Origin: Symsagittifera roscoffensis
Lineage: Eukaryota > Xenacoelomorpha > Acoela > Convolutidae
DNA: 64,000 bases
Assembly: GCF_963678635.1 (NCBI RefSeq)
Contig: NC_087062.1
Span: forward strand, 72,755,345 to 72,819,344
Direction: 5' to 3'
Below the pieces are notes generated by a model. The model worked only from the letters and a program-made list of their open reading frames with translations. It was not told where the DNA came from and made no database searches. The position numbers were made by a program, and so were the translations under genes. Shown here one piece after another: positions 1-11,431 of the stretch (positions are counted from its first letter, which is position 1; every line of letters starts with the position of its first letter).

Positions 1-26
1 CTATAATTTTTAAACAAATTAAAAAA

Positions 27-347
27 CTTCCAAGCTGACCCCATGTATTAACATAGGCTATATAGTATCCGGTCAGCACCCTATGTATTAACATAGGCTA
101 TAGTTTTCCCATGTATTTAGGTTACAGGTTTCAAAGTTTCAGATGGTAAGACGGTAAGATGGTAGGATGGTAGGGTTTTAAAAATTCCCGTTTGGAATCT
201 TTATCATTTTTCATCGAAATTTACCATCTTACCATCTGAAACTATGAAACCTATAACCTTACTACATGGGAAATCTATAGCATATGGTAATACATAGGGT
301 AGTGACCGGATAGTCCATAGCCTATATTAATACATGGGTGTCAGCTC
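27..347. repeat. fold-back (inverted repeat) element
   Basis: The left arm (about 27-180) and right arm (about 215-347) are imperfect reverse complements. Both carry CATGTATTAA-type and CCGGTCA/TGACCGG blocks and a GGTAAGATGGTA/TACCATCTTACC block near the centre. The same words (TACCATCTTA, AATACATGGG, GACCGGAT) occur in the internal terminal-repeat copies near 41.0, 44.6 and 54.0 kb, so this looks like a short derivative of the same element ends. No coding capacity. Confidence 0.7.
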
Positions 348-350
348 GAG

Positions 351-2190
351 GAATGTTTTTTGGAATGTTTTTGGGAGCAGTTCGAGGAGAAACTGCTAAT
401 CGGTAAAATTTCATTGCAAAAATAAGTTTTCTCTATGAGCATTTATGTTTTTCTGTTGGATCAACAATGACCAGATGCTTCAAAAAGTAATAAACGCAAA
501 CAATCCAATTGATGTTTAAATGAGCAACTTTAGACAACTTGCAGTTGATAAAATTAGATAAAAATATATTATCTACAAAAAATATAAAGATTTCAGATCT
601 GTTGTAACTTTGTCTTGCAAAACTTTGATTATGTTTACTATATAATCCATAATACTGCATTATTTTTGCACAGTTTTTAGAATGCATATTTTTGTTCGAT
701 TACCAAAACAATCTAAAAATGTTTTTTTTTTTATAGAAAAAACTTTATTCACACTATATACAGATTGTATACAGATTTTATACATGCTAGATACTGTTGA
801 TACACAAATTATATACTGATTTTCCCATCAATCTCGCCAATCAGATAATATGAGTATATTTAAATAAAATGTAGTCTTTTCATGGAAATCTTTATATTGT
901 TGTTTGATTTGGAAAAAAAAATCAATATTACGGAAATAACATGCAGCAAAAATTAATTCGTGTATATTATTTTTTTCCAATTGTTTTTATGATGTTTTTT
1001 CACAAAAATGAGCTGAAAAATTGAATTTTTGAATGGGATTTGAAAAAGCTTTGCTTAAAAACTTTTTTTTACCGCGAGATTATGTAGGTTGCAAAATCAC
1101 AGAAGTATATTTTGAAATTTGTGATTTGCAAAACAATTTTCCTCATGTGAGTTCAGCTCACTATAACACTGAAGAAAACTTTTCCTGATGACAAATTTCT
1201 GGTCTATTTGTAAAAGCTAAATCGTTACTTCATACTTTGAATGGTCGAAACTGAAATTGTTACAACTCCTATAGTTTTTGAGCAATATAATCAATTTAAT
1301 ACAGCAGATTTTATACTTTTTTATACAAATTATTTACATATTATAGACAGATTATCTACAAATGTTATTGTTTTAAGATTACATGCTGTTTATAAGCAAA
1401 CAATCTACGGATTATATACAGGTTATAAAGAATAAAAAAATCGATGATTTTGGCACTAAACTCCAGTTATTTTTGGTAGAATCGTTCTGTTTGAATCGAT
1501 CTGTTTGAATCGGTAAATGCTCGCAAAATTATTGTAGATAAATCGGTTCAATACTTACATTAATCTGTAGTTTTTTTCTGTATACAATTGCCTTGAATCC
1601 ATTTTTAACACTGCGGGTTGTGTTTAAATTGACCGGCATTTTTTTTTCGTAATTGGCAATATGTAATCTGAAAAAGCTCAATTAAACTCGACTCAAGATA
1701 AATCATGACGGAAATGGTTTCCTTATTTTTATCACCCGGAAACCTAGAACTTTTTGAATAAATATGTTTTCATCTGTGTTTTGATTTGTAACGAAAACCG
1801 TGTATTTGTAACCTTGATAATTTTGACGAACGAAAGTATCAAATTCGGTATTTCAACTTTTGTGTTTGAAAATTAATTCCTTCTTTTTGTTCTGAGGTTT
1901 CTGGTTTGGGTTTGCAACGCTATTTTTAATACCCCAGGCCCTTAGGTGTGAAAACTCGTTGTACTCTACGGAAGCTGCATGTACAGCCAAAATTTCAACT
2001 GTCAAAAAAAACAGACAACCGAAAAAAAAATGTGAAGCAGACCGGCAAAAACTTAGGGGTTTATGTTTGATAGCTTTGGTCGACCTAAATCAACAGAAAA
2101 AAAATTTTGAAAGTAGTTTAATGCCTCTGGCTGTTGTTGTATTTATAAGGGTCTCTTATGTCCCAAAAAATTCGGTCAATTCTTCCAAAC
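351..2190. other. intergenic, no gene recognised
   Basis: AT-rich DNA. Degenerate TATACAGATT-type repeats occur at about 750-830 and 1300-1430 and account for the short open frames there. No RNA gene or coding region can be supported. Confidence 0.5.
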
Positions 2191-2196
2191 TTTATT
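2191..2196 (-). terminator. candidate polyadenylation signal of the TSP1 gene
   Basis: TTTATT on the plus strand reads AATAAA on the minus strand, about 53 bases beyond the stop codon of the TSP1-type gene. The position fits a poly(A) signal. Confidence 0.45.
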
Positions 2197-2248
2197 CCAA
2201 CGGGTGCAAAGCCAATACATTTTCGGTTTATGTAAACAATTGTTCAAA

Positions 2249-4448
2249 TTAACATTGCAGTGATACAAATTGTTGCGCATTTCCAAATCTAAGAGCAGTT
2301 GTCCACGCAATTTCGACTTCGTCTGATGATCCCATTTGACCTTCAGAATTGGATTGTTTTCGATAGACTAGAAGGTCGATGAACCCTCCTGAGCATGTAC
2401 ATTCAACAGGCACGCCTCTATCTTTTTCAAACACCAAACTTGGATTTGAACTTCCGCCGTTTTTTCCAATGTGATTGCAGAGATAGTTTGCTAGTTGTGG
2501 AATTTCGAGGTCGATTATAGCAATGTGGTTTAAGCAGAATTGCTGTCCATGTTGTTTAGTGAAAACTGTGTCTCGAGTGGGGTCGCTTTCATAAGTCATC
2601 GTCACAGCTTTATTCGACAATCGACCAAAGGTTTCACCTAAAATGAACCACATGGAGTTAGTAGTCTGGTTGATAAAATCGTTTTAATTTTGGGGTTTAT
2701 TTCAATGTTTTTGCCAGCTGACCCAAAGATTCATCCTAAATATGGTTTCTCGGTCGAGCATCAGCACTGTGCAGGTCTTTTAAGGTCGAAACAACTAACT
2801 CGCTACCTGTTTTCTGGGGTTTTCTCCAATTTGAAACTGCATTTTGAAGGAACATTTCAGCAACTGTTTATCGGCTTTGATATTTAAAACAACGATGTTG
2901 TTTAGCGTGATTTTAATCCGAAAACCCGAAGACAGCGCCTATATCTCTCTAGAAAAAAAATCATGATTGAGCTGAACAAATTTTGGAACGATCTTACCTT
3001 TATCAAAATTGCATCGATGCTCGCAACATGTGGCTTGTTTCGAATAAAACTCGCTCGAATTGGCAACCCCGTTCAAAACACATACTTTCTGATCAACTTC
3101 AAAGTACTTCACCTCAGGCGGATCTGATACGCTCTGGCTGTTTTTCAGGTCTCTGGCGTATGCGCCTATATCCATCTGGAGACAAGCGGCAGTCTTCAAT
3201 TGGGACCCCCCTCCGCAAGATTTGGAGCAGAAACTCAAAGCAGCCCCGTATTCCACGTCGGATATTTTCAAACACGGGTTAGCCGAGCAGGGTTCAATCT
3301 CGGTCTTCAACTCACACGACTCATCAGTTCGACTTCTGTTTTTGTGCCCGGGTCCACAAAAACTATCGGGAAGACATTCGGTCCAAGAAGTCCAATTCGA
3401 GTCGCAGTTTCTACCCAGTGCAATTTTTGGACCCACAGTTGCTGACCTGTTCTCCGAATCTTCATTTGAGTTCGCATTTCTTATTAAATCTTTTGAAGTT
3501 GATCTGAACATTTCATTTTTAGACTTGGTTGGAACAAAAACTCTGGATTCGTTTGGATCTGGTTCGTTAACATAGTCTGGCATTTGTTCGTCTTTTTCGC
3601 CTTTATTTTGGTTTTCATTGGGAAAGTTGGTTTCAGGTTGGTTGGTGCCAACTTCTACGTCTATTTGATTTTCGATAGAAACTTTTGATTTGTCTTGTTC
3701 CGACAAGGCAGAAGCTATTGTCGTTTGAAGAAGAACTGAGCTGGATGTCTCAAACACGTCGCCTAAATACCAAAAAAACTAATTATCATCATAACATCAC
3801 ATCAAAGTTTAACAAATTTATATAAGAAGATGTGTAACCAATTTCCATCTTTGAAACACTATAAGAGGGCGTTGTAACGGTCGGTTGTTCTTCCCTCAAA
3901 GTGACACTAAAGGGCGAACTATTGAAGGCAGTTTTCCAGCCCGTATTATCAGCCTTCGTTTTTTCCGCTGCTGAAACTGCTGACACTTCGCCCGCAAGAA
4001 ATCTTGAGCTGCTTTTTTCATGCGTTGTTTGAGAGGGATTTGCTGCATTAGCCGAAAATAAAGAGCGCTTTGATGGTTTTGATGATTCTGATTGCGGAAT
4101 AGACGAAAGTGTCCTTGCCGATACTGACGACAACAATGATAAAGATGATGTCTCTGATGATGAGTACCAACGATTTTCCAAAGCTGGTAACCCTTTAGCC
4201 CTGACTTGAACCAGGTTTTCGGCCAGAGCAGCGCTCGGCTCTGATGCCGCTAATGTGACAGACTTAATAGTGATTCCTTCTCCTAGTTTAGCATCGGATT
4301 TTGTATCGGATTCCTTACTTTGGGTGAACACCACAAACTTGGCCAGCAGGAACCCGAGAATGACCAGTACGACTAGTAGCACAATGAAGCAGCATAGAAT
4401 ACGAAACAACTTCGGCATTCGGTTGTCGTCGGCCGCAAAGTAACTCAT
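2249..4448 (-). CDS. type II membrane protein with thrombospondin type 1 module(s), three exons
   Basis: Three exons join in frame. Exon 1 is 4448-3839, exon 2 is 3762-2998 and exon 3 is 2637-2249. The introns are 3838-3763 (76 bases) and 2997-2638 (360 bases, donor GTAAGA), both phase 1 and GT-AG, giving 587 residues. Residues about 16-42 are one hydrophobic segment preceded by basic residues, so an N-in signal-anchor is likely. A Ser/Thr-rich stalk follows. A TSP1 module lies at about 323-367 (WTSWTEC, CGPGHKNRSR, EPCSANPC), then a degenerate second Cys-rich unit with CSKSCGGGSQ. The last exon encodes about 130 residues I do not recognise. TSP1 modules usually mediate extracellular matrix or receptor contacts; the role here is unknown. 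The start codon directly follows a strong acceptor (GCTTCAG|AATG), so a 5' leader exon or trans-spliced leader is possible. Confidence 0.85.
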
Positions 4449-6370
4449 TCTGAAGCAAACAAAAACTAAGTCAAAGATAAATTATGAAGTTCAGAATGAA
4501 CCGAATTGCCAAAATTTTTGACGCGTAAATAAGAGAAATGCGGAAATTCAAATTGAGTATGCTGCACCTCCAACTATGCAAATTTTTCTAAGTTATACAA
4601 AAGCTATTTCTCAGAGCAAAAAACATCATCACAGTTTATTGCCCTCTTTTTGCTTAATTGCGGGTTATGTTTGGGCATTCTAAGTGGTTATTAAATTTAA
4701 CAAAAATGGGGGGAGTTTGCTTTCAATTGTTCATGATCTACAAGATCGTGAACAAACAGTGGACGATCGTTATGACCTTTGAGCGATGGATCTTCTGGGT
4801 GTGCTTCGTTTGGGCCTGTATCCATTGCACTCCTCCTCCGCCCCCGCCGCTGTGGCCACAACAGAGTATTGCTCCGTAGGGTGCCCATAGCCACTCTTAG
4901 AAGCCACGCCTCCTCCAGAACTCAGTCTGTCCATGCTAGTGATAACTAGATATAACCTAACTTAACTTTTAAAAAGGAAGCTCTAACCATAGAAGTGCCA
5001 AATAAAATTAAACTTAGACTTTCCTAACGCGACAGGATATTTTGTGAGCAGAACTCACCACCAAACAGGAAACCAAGGCTGCGAAATTCAACAAAAATTC
5101 GGAAGAAAAATAGTCGTAATGAACCTCTTGGTCAGTTTTGTACTCTAAATAAAAGCCCCTATTTTATTGAAAATCATTTATTTTAGTAAACAATAGCTTG
5201 ATGAGGACTGTCGGGGTAATTGGCTATGGTTTTTACGTGTTTTACGGTTACATATGTTTTCAAAATACCTGACCCCCGATATTATTCGCCGAAATAAGAA
5301 AAAGTGACTAATATTTCACGAAACTGATAGAACTGACGGAATCGGAAACTAACTTTCCTGTATTTATAATGAAAACGGTCTGAACGTAGGAGTTTGAAAT
5401 GAGTCATTCGTTTATATCTTGGTCGATAGTAGGTGTCTTTGTTTCGGACTTAAGCTTCATGATTGTTGAAAATTCAATTACTCGCTGAAGGTGGGATGTT
5501 TTGACTAAATTAAACAAAAAGGTGTAGGTATAGTTTTCTCTGAATGACGGAATCCTTCGTATCAAAAATACAAAATCCTAAATATCACTCAGCCTTTATT
5601 TTTCAATTAATTTTTTGAAGTAACGCGAATTGGAGGAGTGGAAATAATTGCAATTAAAAATAGAGTTAGATAAACCTAATTTCGTATCGTTTTTAGCCCC
5701 TGGGTCGATAGGAGTTATTTTTCTCGAGTAATCTTATTTTTTGCCGAGGTTAAGGGTCTCACTTCGTCTATTGCAATCATGTAAGCCTCTAGTTTTATTC
5801 ACAATAACAGGCAAAAGCCAAAAAAATATGTATCATACGTCCCTGATTTGTTGAACATCAGCTTAACGAGAAACATCCATGGCTCTCGAGACTTTTATGA
5901 ACATTTATATTCAGAATGTTTGAGTTTTTTTTTACAAGCAAAACTGCTCAACTCTGAAAAGTATTCTGCCCGATGTGAGTTTCAGATTCCAGGTTGCTAG
6001 CCTTATCTTTGAAACTTCGTATGAACTCATCGCCCCAATTAAGCCCCTATAATGTGTCTCGTCATTTTGTTTCTACGCTTTGTTTGAACAACAGATTTTG
6101 ATTCGTTTGTATCTGGTGTGTTGAAATATTTTGTCAATTGTTCATTTTTCTCTCTTTCTTTTTACCCTTTATTTTCGTTTTTTATTAAAATATTGTTTTT
6201 AATTTAGTTGACCTCTCTTTGTTTATCTATTGAAGGTTTTGTCAAAACTTTTTTTTTTGAAGTTATCACGAATGTTTTGATCCGATCATGAATTGTATAT
6301 TCGGGTATTTTAATTTTTCCTACTTTTTGTTTCCCGCGCAACCTCAGGTAGCATACGCATTTTCGGAAAC
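4449..6370. other. intergenic, no gene recognised
   Basis: AT-rich with one GC-richer patch at about 4820-4920. Short open frames in that patch overlap on opposite strands and look like composition artefacts. Possible promoter of the TSP1 gene, but no element can be assigned. Confidence 0.4.
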
Positions 6371-6374
6371 GCTT

Positions 6375-6731
6375 TTGTGCGGGGGCGGATTTTTTAAAGT
6401 TTTTCAAAACATTTGTCGAACAAATTGATTTTCCGAGCTCTGCGAAAGCATTAAAAATACCCTGTCCTGGCCAAACTTTCTGCGCCGCAGGCAAATTTAT
6501 GAAAAAAAAAACATGACAAAAAAGTTTGTTTTGAGGCACTTTTTGGAAAATTTTGACCAAAAAATTGCCTTTTTGGCGCGCGCTCCCCCTCAAAAATAAT
6601 ATATATTGGCGCCCTAGGCGCCTTTAGAAATTTTTCAGGGTCCATCACCCAAAATGGATATCTGAAAATAGTACAAATGGGGGACCTTTTGGGTCGGCAG
6701 GGGGTCGCAAACCCCCCACAATCCACCCCTG
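6375..6731. repeat. interspersed repeat with GGGGCGGATT start and GGCGCC centre
   Basis: Begins near GGGGGCGGATT, carries GGCGCC-CTA-GGCGCC at about 6609-6624 and ends near CCACCCCTGG. A related copy at 10738-11050 shares GGGGCGGAT, CGCCGCAGGCAAA and GGCGCCGAAGGCGCC. Ends of the CAGGGGCGG type are common in non-autonomous hAT elements; that assignment is an inference. No reliable target duplication was seen. Confidence 0.55.
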
Positions 6732-7202
6732 GTTTAGTAATATATCATATTAAAACCCTTGCAGGCAAGATTTGACCTCTATTAAAAATTTCTTAAAAAT
6801 CTCCGCAGTGTAGAAAAACTTTTTCAAAATTTTTTTTTATTTTTGGTCTAAAGCTGAGCAAAGAAAGATGGCGAGCAGCATTATAATGAGCTAATAAAAC
6901 GTAAAATTAAGTTCACTACATGAACATGGATTTTTGAAGCTTCTTTCCTTGCTTTCTTGACAACCAAAAAAAACTTCTACGAAAAGTTTGACAAAAAAAT
7001 TACACATTGTTAGTCGAAAAAAAAATACGTTCTTTTTGCACCGTTTAAGGTGAACATTTCCCACAATATTGCTAGCATAATTAGAAGATATTTTATGATG
7101 ATCCAGCTAAATCAGTTCGTTCAACCATGAAAGTGTCGGCCTATTTTTCGAACCTTTTTGTAATCTCGACACTCAGTACCTCTTTGCTTGAAAACTTTTT
7201 AC

Positions 7203-7820
7203 ATTACGAGGCCAAACTGTGCACTGGATAGGCGCACAATTTTGTGCTTGTATGTTCCTGGATTCCAGAGACAAATCTTTAAACATGTTTCAAAAAGTAA
7301 GTGGATTCTACTTACAAAAGTTTCGTCGATTCCGCTTACAAATACCTGTAACGTAAATTTGTCGGCACATTTATTTTGTTGCGGAATCCGCAATAAGTAA
7401 ATACAGCTAGTTGTTCTGGGTTTCGCAACTGTAAATGGAATCCACAAAAAATAATAAGACATGTGAATAGTTACATTAAGCTGTTGCGAAGTCCGCAACT
7501 GTAACGGAATCCGCAAATTGTAAGTGGAAGCCGCAAACAAAATGCGGACTCCACTTATAATTTGCGGATTCCATTTACAATTTGCGGATTCCGTTACAGT
7601 TGCGGACTTGGCAACAGCTTAATGTAACTATTCACATGTCTTATTATTTGTTTGTGGATTCCACAAACTGTTCTGGATTCTGCAAATACGGAATCCACGA
7701 AACGTTTTTAAGCGGAATCCACTTACTTTTTGGAACATATTTAAAGAATTGTCTCTGGAATCCAGGAACTTACAGGCACAAAATTGTGCACCTATCCAGT
7801 GCACAGTTTGGCCTCGTAAT
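7203..7820. mobile_element. 618-base fold-back / MITE-like element
   Basis: The ends are inverted: ATTACGAGGCCAAACTGTGC at the left and its complement GCACAGTTTGGCCTCGTAAT at the right. Complementarity continues through the GGATAGGCGCACAATTTTG and CTGGATTCCAGAGAC blocks almost to the centre near 7540. A possible TA duplication brackets CGAGGCC...GGCCTCG, but TA is part of the palindrome, so this is ambiguous. The open frames on both strands are by-products. Related ends occur at 10591, 11431 and 13395. Confidence 0.8.
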
Positions 7821-7839
7821 GGACCTCCTCAAAATTTTT

Positions 7840-8095
7840 ATCCTTGGGTGCGCAGAAAGCTAATTTCGATGCTGGAGTGCGCGCCGGAAAAACGCAATTT
7901 TTCGGTCAATCTTTCCAAAAAGTGCCTAAAAATCCATTTTTGGCGCAGCAAATGTTTGCAAATTAGATTTCTTATAATATTTTCGAAGAACTTGGAAAAT
8001 CAAATTGATTGAACTAAAAAAAAATACCGTAAAATTTTCAACTTTTTTTGAAAAACCGCCTCCCCCCTAGAAAAATTTCTGCGCACGCCACTGCG
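7840..8095. repeat. probable interspersed repeat, reverse orientation
   Basis: Reversed, this reads GTGGCGTGCGCAG, then a G-run and GGCGG followed by T-rich sequence, resembling the GGGGCGGATT family but not clearly the same. Non-coding. Confidence 0.35.
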
Positions 8096-9583
8096 TCTGA
8101 CTAGCATAAATTACTTGTGCCTGCTCTTTTTCCAACTAAGAGACGATTTGTTGCACATTAAATTCTGGACTAATTAGAGACAAAAAACACATCTTTTTCA
8201 TATTATTCTTGTGAAACCTCTCGTGACAATAGTTTTTAGTCTGCCTGATGGAAGGTCAATATTTTTTTGAGCATTGAAATAAATCATTTTCTGAGCAACC
8301 CTAAGGACTCTTGGCTGTACCGTTTTGACACTATCTTCTATTTTTGTGCATGAGCAACAATTTTACGGAGTTGTTTACGAGGACAACATGTGTTTGTGAT
8401 TTCGTAAGGCGGCCGCAGGGTAATTTTTTTGATAATTGAACCGAGTTGATAAAAATTAGAAACACATAAATTGGCATGTGGGGGGAAACGGGAGAAGAGT
8501 CAGCCGATTTTTCCTTTCCCGTCCATCTCACATGAGCTTTTAATTTCTAGAGTAACAAATGGTTTTACAATGTTGGGCAAGAACACTAAATTTGGTTTTC
8601 ATGACCCAGTTAATCGGCATGCTTATGTTTTATAGCAGTTAGATAAAATGAACGAAACGTTACAGGTAAAAATTCTGGGACAGAAGACGAGGAAAAAGAG
8701 CCATACCCTAAAGAAAAGCGAAAACTATAAAACGTGGCTCACATTTTAAAGATTTTTTTTGCACGTGATTTCTTTTATCCAAAGTACGATGATTTTAAAA
8801 TAAATGCTTTGATTAGTTCATATAAACCGAAGAAAACCCAAAAAAACGACTGACTACGGCGATGTCAAACATCCTGATTGGCGAAAGACTAGCAGAGAAA
8901 AAACTTGATAACATCTTTTCCCAACTGTTTTCTAATTTAAAAGTTTCTACCAAAAACTATGGGGTTTAAAGCAAAATGATACTCAACAAAAAATTAGTCG
9001 TGAGCTGATCGGATTTTTCTCTACCTAGAAAATCACTCAAAGTTATTCAAACCAAGGTGAACTAATTTTCAATCAGCTTGCCATACATTAAATCAAGAGT
9101 TTTGCTGGAACTTTCCTAAAGCTCAGTTTCACTACATTATAGTGAAAGGTTTAAGAAGAAAGCGTAGCCTTACAAAATTATGTTCCCTACCATAAAATGC
9201 CAACGCTTTGTAGTGATTTTTGACAATAGTGGGGATTCAAAATCGATTTTTATCCTAAGTAACGGAAAAAGTAAATTTGAAGTTTTGTTGAGGGGTTGGC
9301 AAATGAAAGCTTCTTTCTCTGCTGAAACTGAGAAAGACTATAAACTGCTGGTGGAGCCAGCGGCTAAATTTTAGAATCGGCTGAATATCCCGCATTTTTC
9401 CGAGTATTCAGTTGACTTCGAAGTCAGCGCTTTGATTCCTAGCAGACAGAAGACATTTCATAAAAAAATATATAAAATTATAAGTTTAATTAGATATCAT
9501 AGCTTGACTTATGTTATACATTACTTATATGTACAACTATGGAGACACACTAGAAATTGCTCAAAATTGAAGCAGCAGACAAA
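8096..9583. other. intergenic, probable upstream region of the LITAF-like gene
   Basis: No gene recognised. A 64-codon ATG frame at 9180-9374 has no recognisable motif and could be a chance frame or an upstream exon. An AG at 9577-9578 (GCAGCAG|ACAAAATG) just before the LITAF start could be a splice acceptor. Confidence 0.35.
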
Positions 9584-10345
9584 ATGAAGAAAAATGAAGA
9601 ATCACGACCTTTGTCAGCCACGGACGACGTCGCAAAAAAAGAGAGACGATCGTCCGAGCTGTCGGATGACCTCGGTAAACGAGTGCGAACGAAGTCACTC
9701 GGCGCGATGCCAAGTCGCCGCTACTCGGATCAGTCTTACAATCTAAATGAAGTTTCGTACCATGAGTATACTGCAAATCAAACTCTATTATCTGAAAGTG
9801 CAAAAAAGACAAGAAAAGAGCCGCTCTCGCCCCTGCCCGGATATTCCACGTTCCGAAACAGCGATGTTGAGAACCACCCGAACAAACGAGGACACACGAG
9901 AATGCATGTATTGGACTTAACTATTACGTCACATGACGACAACACCCTGACGACATCACTGTCACGTGATCAGTTAGAAACGCTTTCGAGCGAACCATCG
10001 CCTTTTGTCGAAGACGCCTTTTGCTCGGAACCCGAAGGCCACGAGCCTGTCATGGCATATTGCACAAGGTGTCGACAGCGAGTTATTACTATAGTCACGA
10101 CTGAGCGGACGAAGACTGCGTACATAATATTTATATTGTTATTCATGCTTTTAATATGGCCTTTTTGTCTTCTTCCGTTGTACTTGAAAAAATTTAAAAT
10201 TCCAGTTCATCATTGCAGCTGCTGTGGGTTGACGCTTTCGAGAGTGGAGAACAGAGTTTCGGAGGTTAGGGCGACGGGCAATGAAGCGAAAGAAAAGAAA
10301 AGCGATTACAATATGATAACATCACCAGAGAATAAAAGCAATTAG
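9584..10345 (+). CDS. LITAF-domain membrane protein
   Basis: A single open frame of 253 residues from the ATG at 9584; the first ATG in the frame is used. The N-terminal ~150 residues are charged, Ser-rich and probably disordered. The LITAF domain follows: CTRC at residues 160-163, a hydrophobic membrane-dipping segment at about 178-198, and the HHCSCC knuckle (HxCxxC, residues 209-214). In known LITAF/SIMPLE proteins these two half-knuckles bind one zinc and anchor the domain to the cytosolic face of late endosomes and lysosomes. The long N-terminal extension lacks obvious PPxY motifs. AATAAA at 10331 lies inside the end of the frame and no clear later poly(A) signal was found, so a downstream exon cannot be excluded. 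Confidence 0.85.
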   Translation: MKKNEESRPLSATDDVAKKERRSSELSDDLGKRVRTKSLGAMPSRRYSDQSYNLNEVSYHEYTANQTLLSESAKKTRKEPLSPLPGYSTFRNSDVENHPNKRGHTRMHVLDLTITSHDDNTLTTSLSRDQLETLSSEPSPFVEDAFCSEPEGHEPVMAYCTRCRQRVITIVTTERTKTAYIIFILLFMLLIWPFCLLPLYLKKFKIPVHHCSCCGLTLSRVENRVSEVRATGNEAKEKKSDYNMITSPENKSN

Positions 10346-10590
10346 GTATGATATGTATTTATGAATTCACAATAAGGACTGCTATTTATTGAACTGATAT
10401 AGCAACCAAGAGTTTCAAACGACTATGATGATATTTAAAAACCAAAATGTAATTGTATTCATTTTCTCAGCTACTGCACTTAATTTGTATCAATCACTTG
10501 AGTAAATCAAACAAGTGAACGCTACGGAAGCAGACTGACAAACTTCTCTGTATTTTTTTCTGCCATACCACCCGCACTAACAAAATTATT

Positions 10591-11431
10591 ACGAAGCCAA
10601 ACTGTTCGCTGGATAGGCGCTCAATTTTGGGTCTATATGTTCCTGGATTCCGGCGACAAACTTTTCAACGTGTTCCTAAATGTAATTGAGTTCCAATTAC
10701 AAAACTTTCGTGGATTTCACAAAGCTTACCAATACCTGCAGGGGCGGATCTAGAATTTTCTCGAGGGGGGAGCTGATTTTCAAAAAATGTGAGAAACTTT
10801 TGTCGAACTTTTTTTAGGTTGACCGAATTGATTCATTTTGCGAGCTCTCCCTAAACTCGGTTAAGTCCCTGTTTTGGCCAAAATTTCAGCGCCGCAGGCA
10901 AAATTTTGATGACAGTCACTGGCCAGCAAAGTTAATATATATTAGTATATATTAGTATAAATAAATTGGCCAGCTCCTCCCTCAAAATTAGTATATATTG
11001 GCGCCGAAGGCGCCTTTGGAAAAATTTTAGGGTTGGTCGGCCAAAACTGGATTTCCTTAGAAGTACCAAAGGGACCCTTTGGTACTTCTAAGGATTACAA
11101 TTACGGTTGCGGATTCCGCGACAACTTAAATTTAATGAACACATATATTGCTATTTTTTGACCGACTCGACACAATTTGGCTATGTTTTGACCGATTTGA
11201 TTTAAAAAAAATAGCTTCGATTGTGTTCGATTGCTGATTCTTCAAAATTTGTTACGGTTCCGCACAATTGCATTCTTTTGGAGCAATTTTGAGGATAACC
11301 GTGTTTTAGATATTTGTCCATGGAACCCAAACAGCAAAGAAGAACAAAGAGAAATAACAAAGTTGCAGATTCCTGTTGGCCTGTTGAGGAATCAGCTCAT
11401 AACTCACAAAATTCAAGGTTTGGCCTCGTAT
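10591..11431. mobile_element. fold-back element interrupted by a GGCGCC repeat
   Basis: Left end TACGAAGCCAAACTGTTCGCTGG matches the 7203 element, and the right end TTTGGCCTCGTA at 11420-11431 is its complement. At 10738-11050 a repeat of the GGGGCGGAT/GGCGCC family appears to be inserted (CTGCAGGGGCGGATCTAG). The segment 11150-11431 is duplicated at about 13030-13395. Confidence 0.6.
11055..11093. repeat. perfect 39-base palindrome
   Basis: CCTTAGAAGTACCAAAGGG, a one-base loop A, then the exact complement: 19-base arms without mismatch. It lies at the inner edge of the GGCGCC repeat and would form a tight hairpin. Confidence 0.9.

Noticed and set aside
1241-1435. 64-codon frame with Tyr/Ile-rich sequence
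   Set aside because: Low-complexity TATACAGATT-type DNA, no motif or splice context.
4658-4894. Overlapping frames on both strands with a poly-Pro end
   Set aside because: GC-rich patch artefact; no conserved feature.
7188-7863. Similar frames on both strands
   Set aside because: Both are readings of the arms of the 7203-7820 fold-back element.
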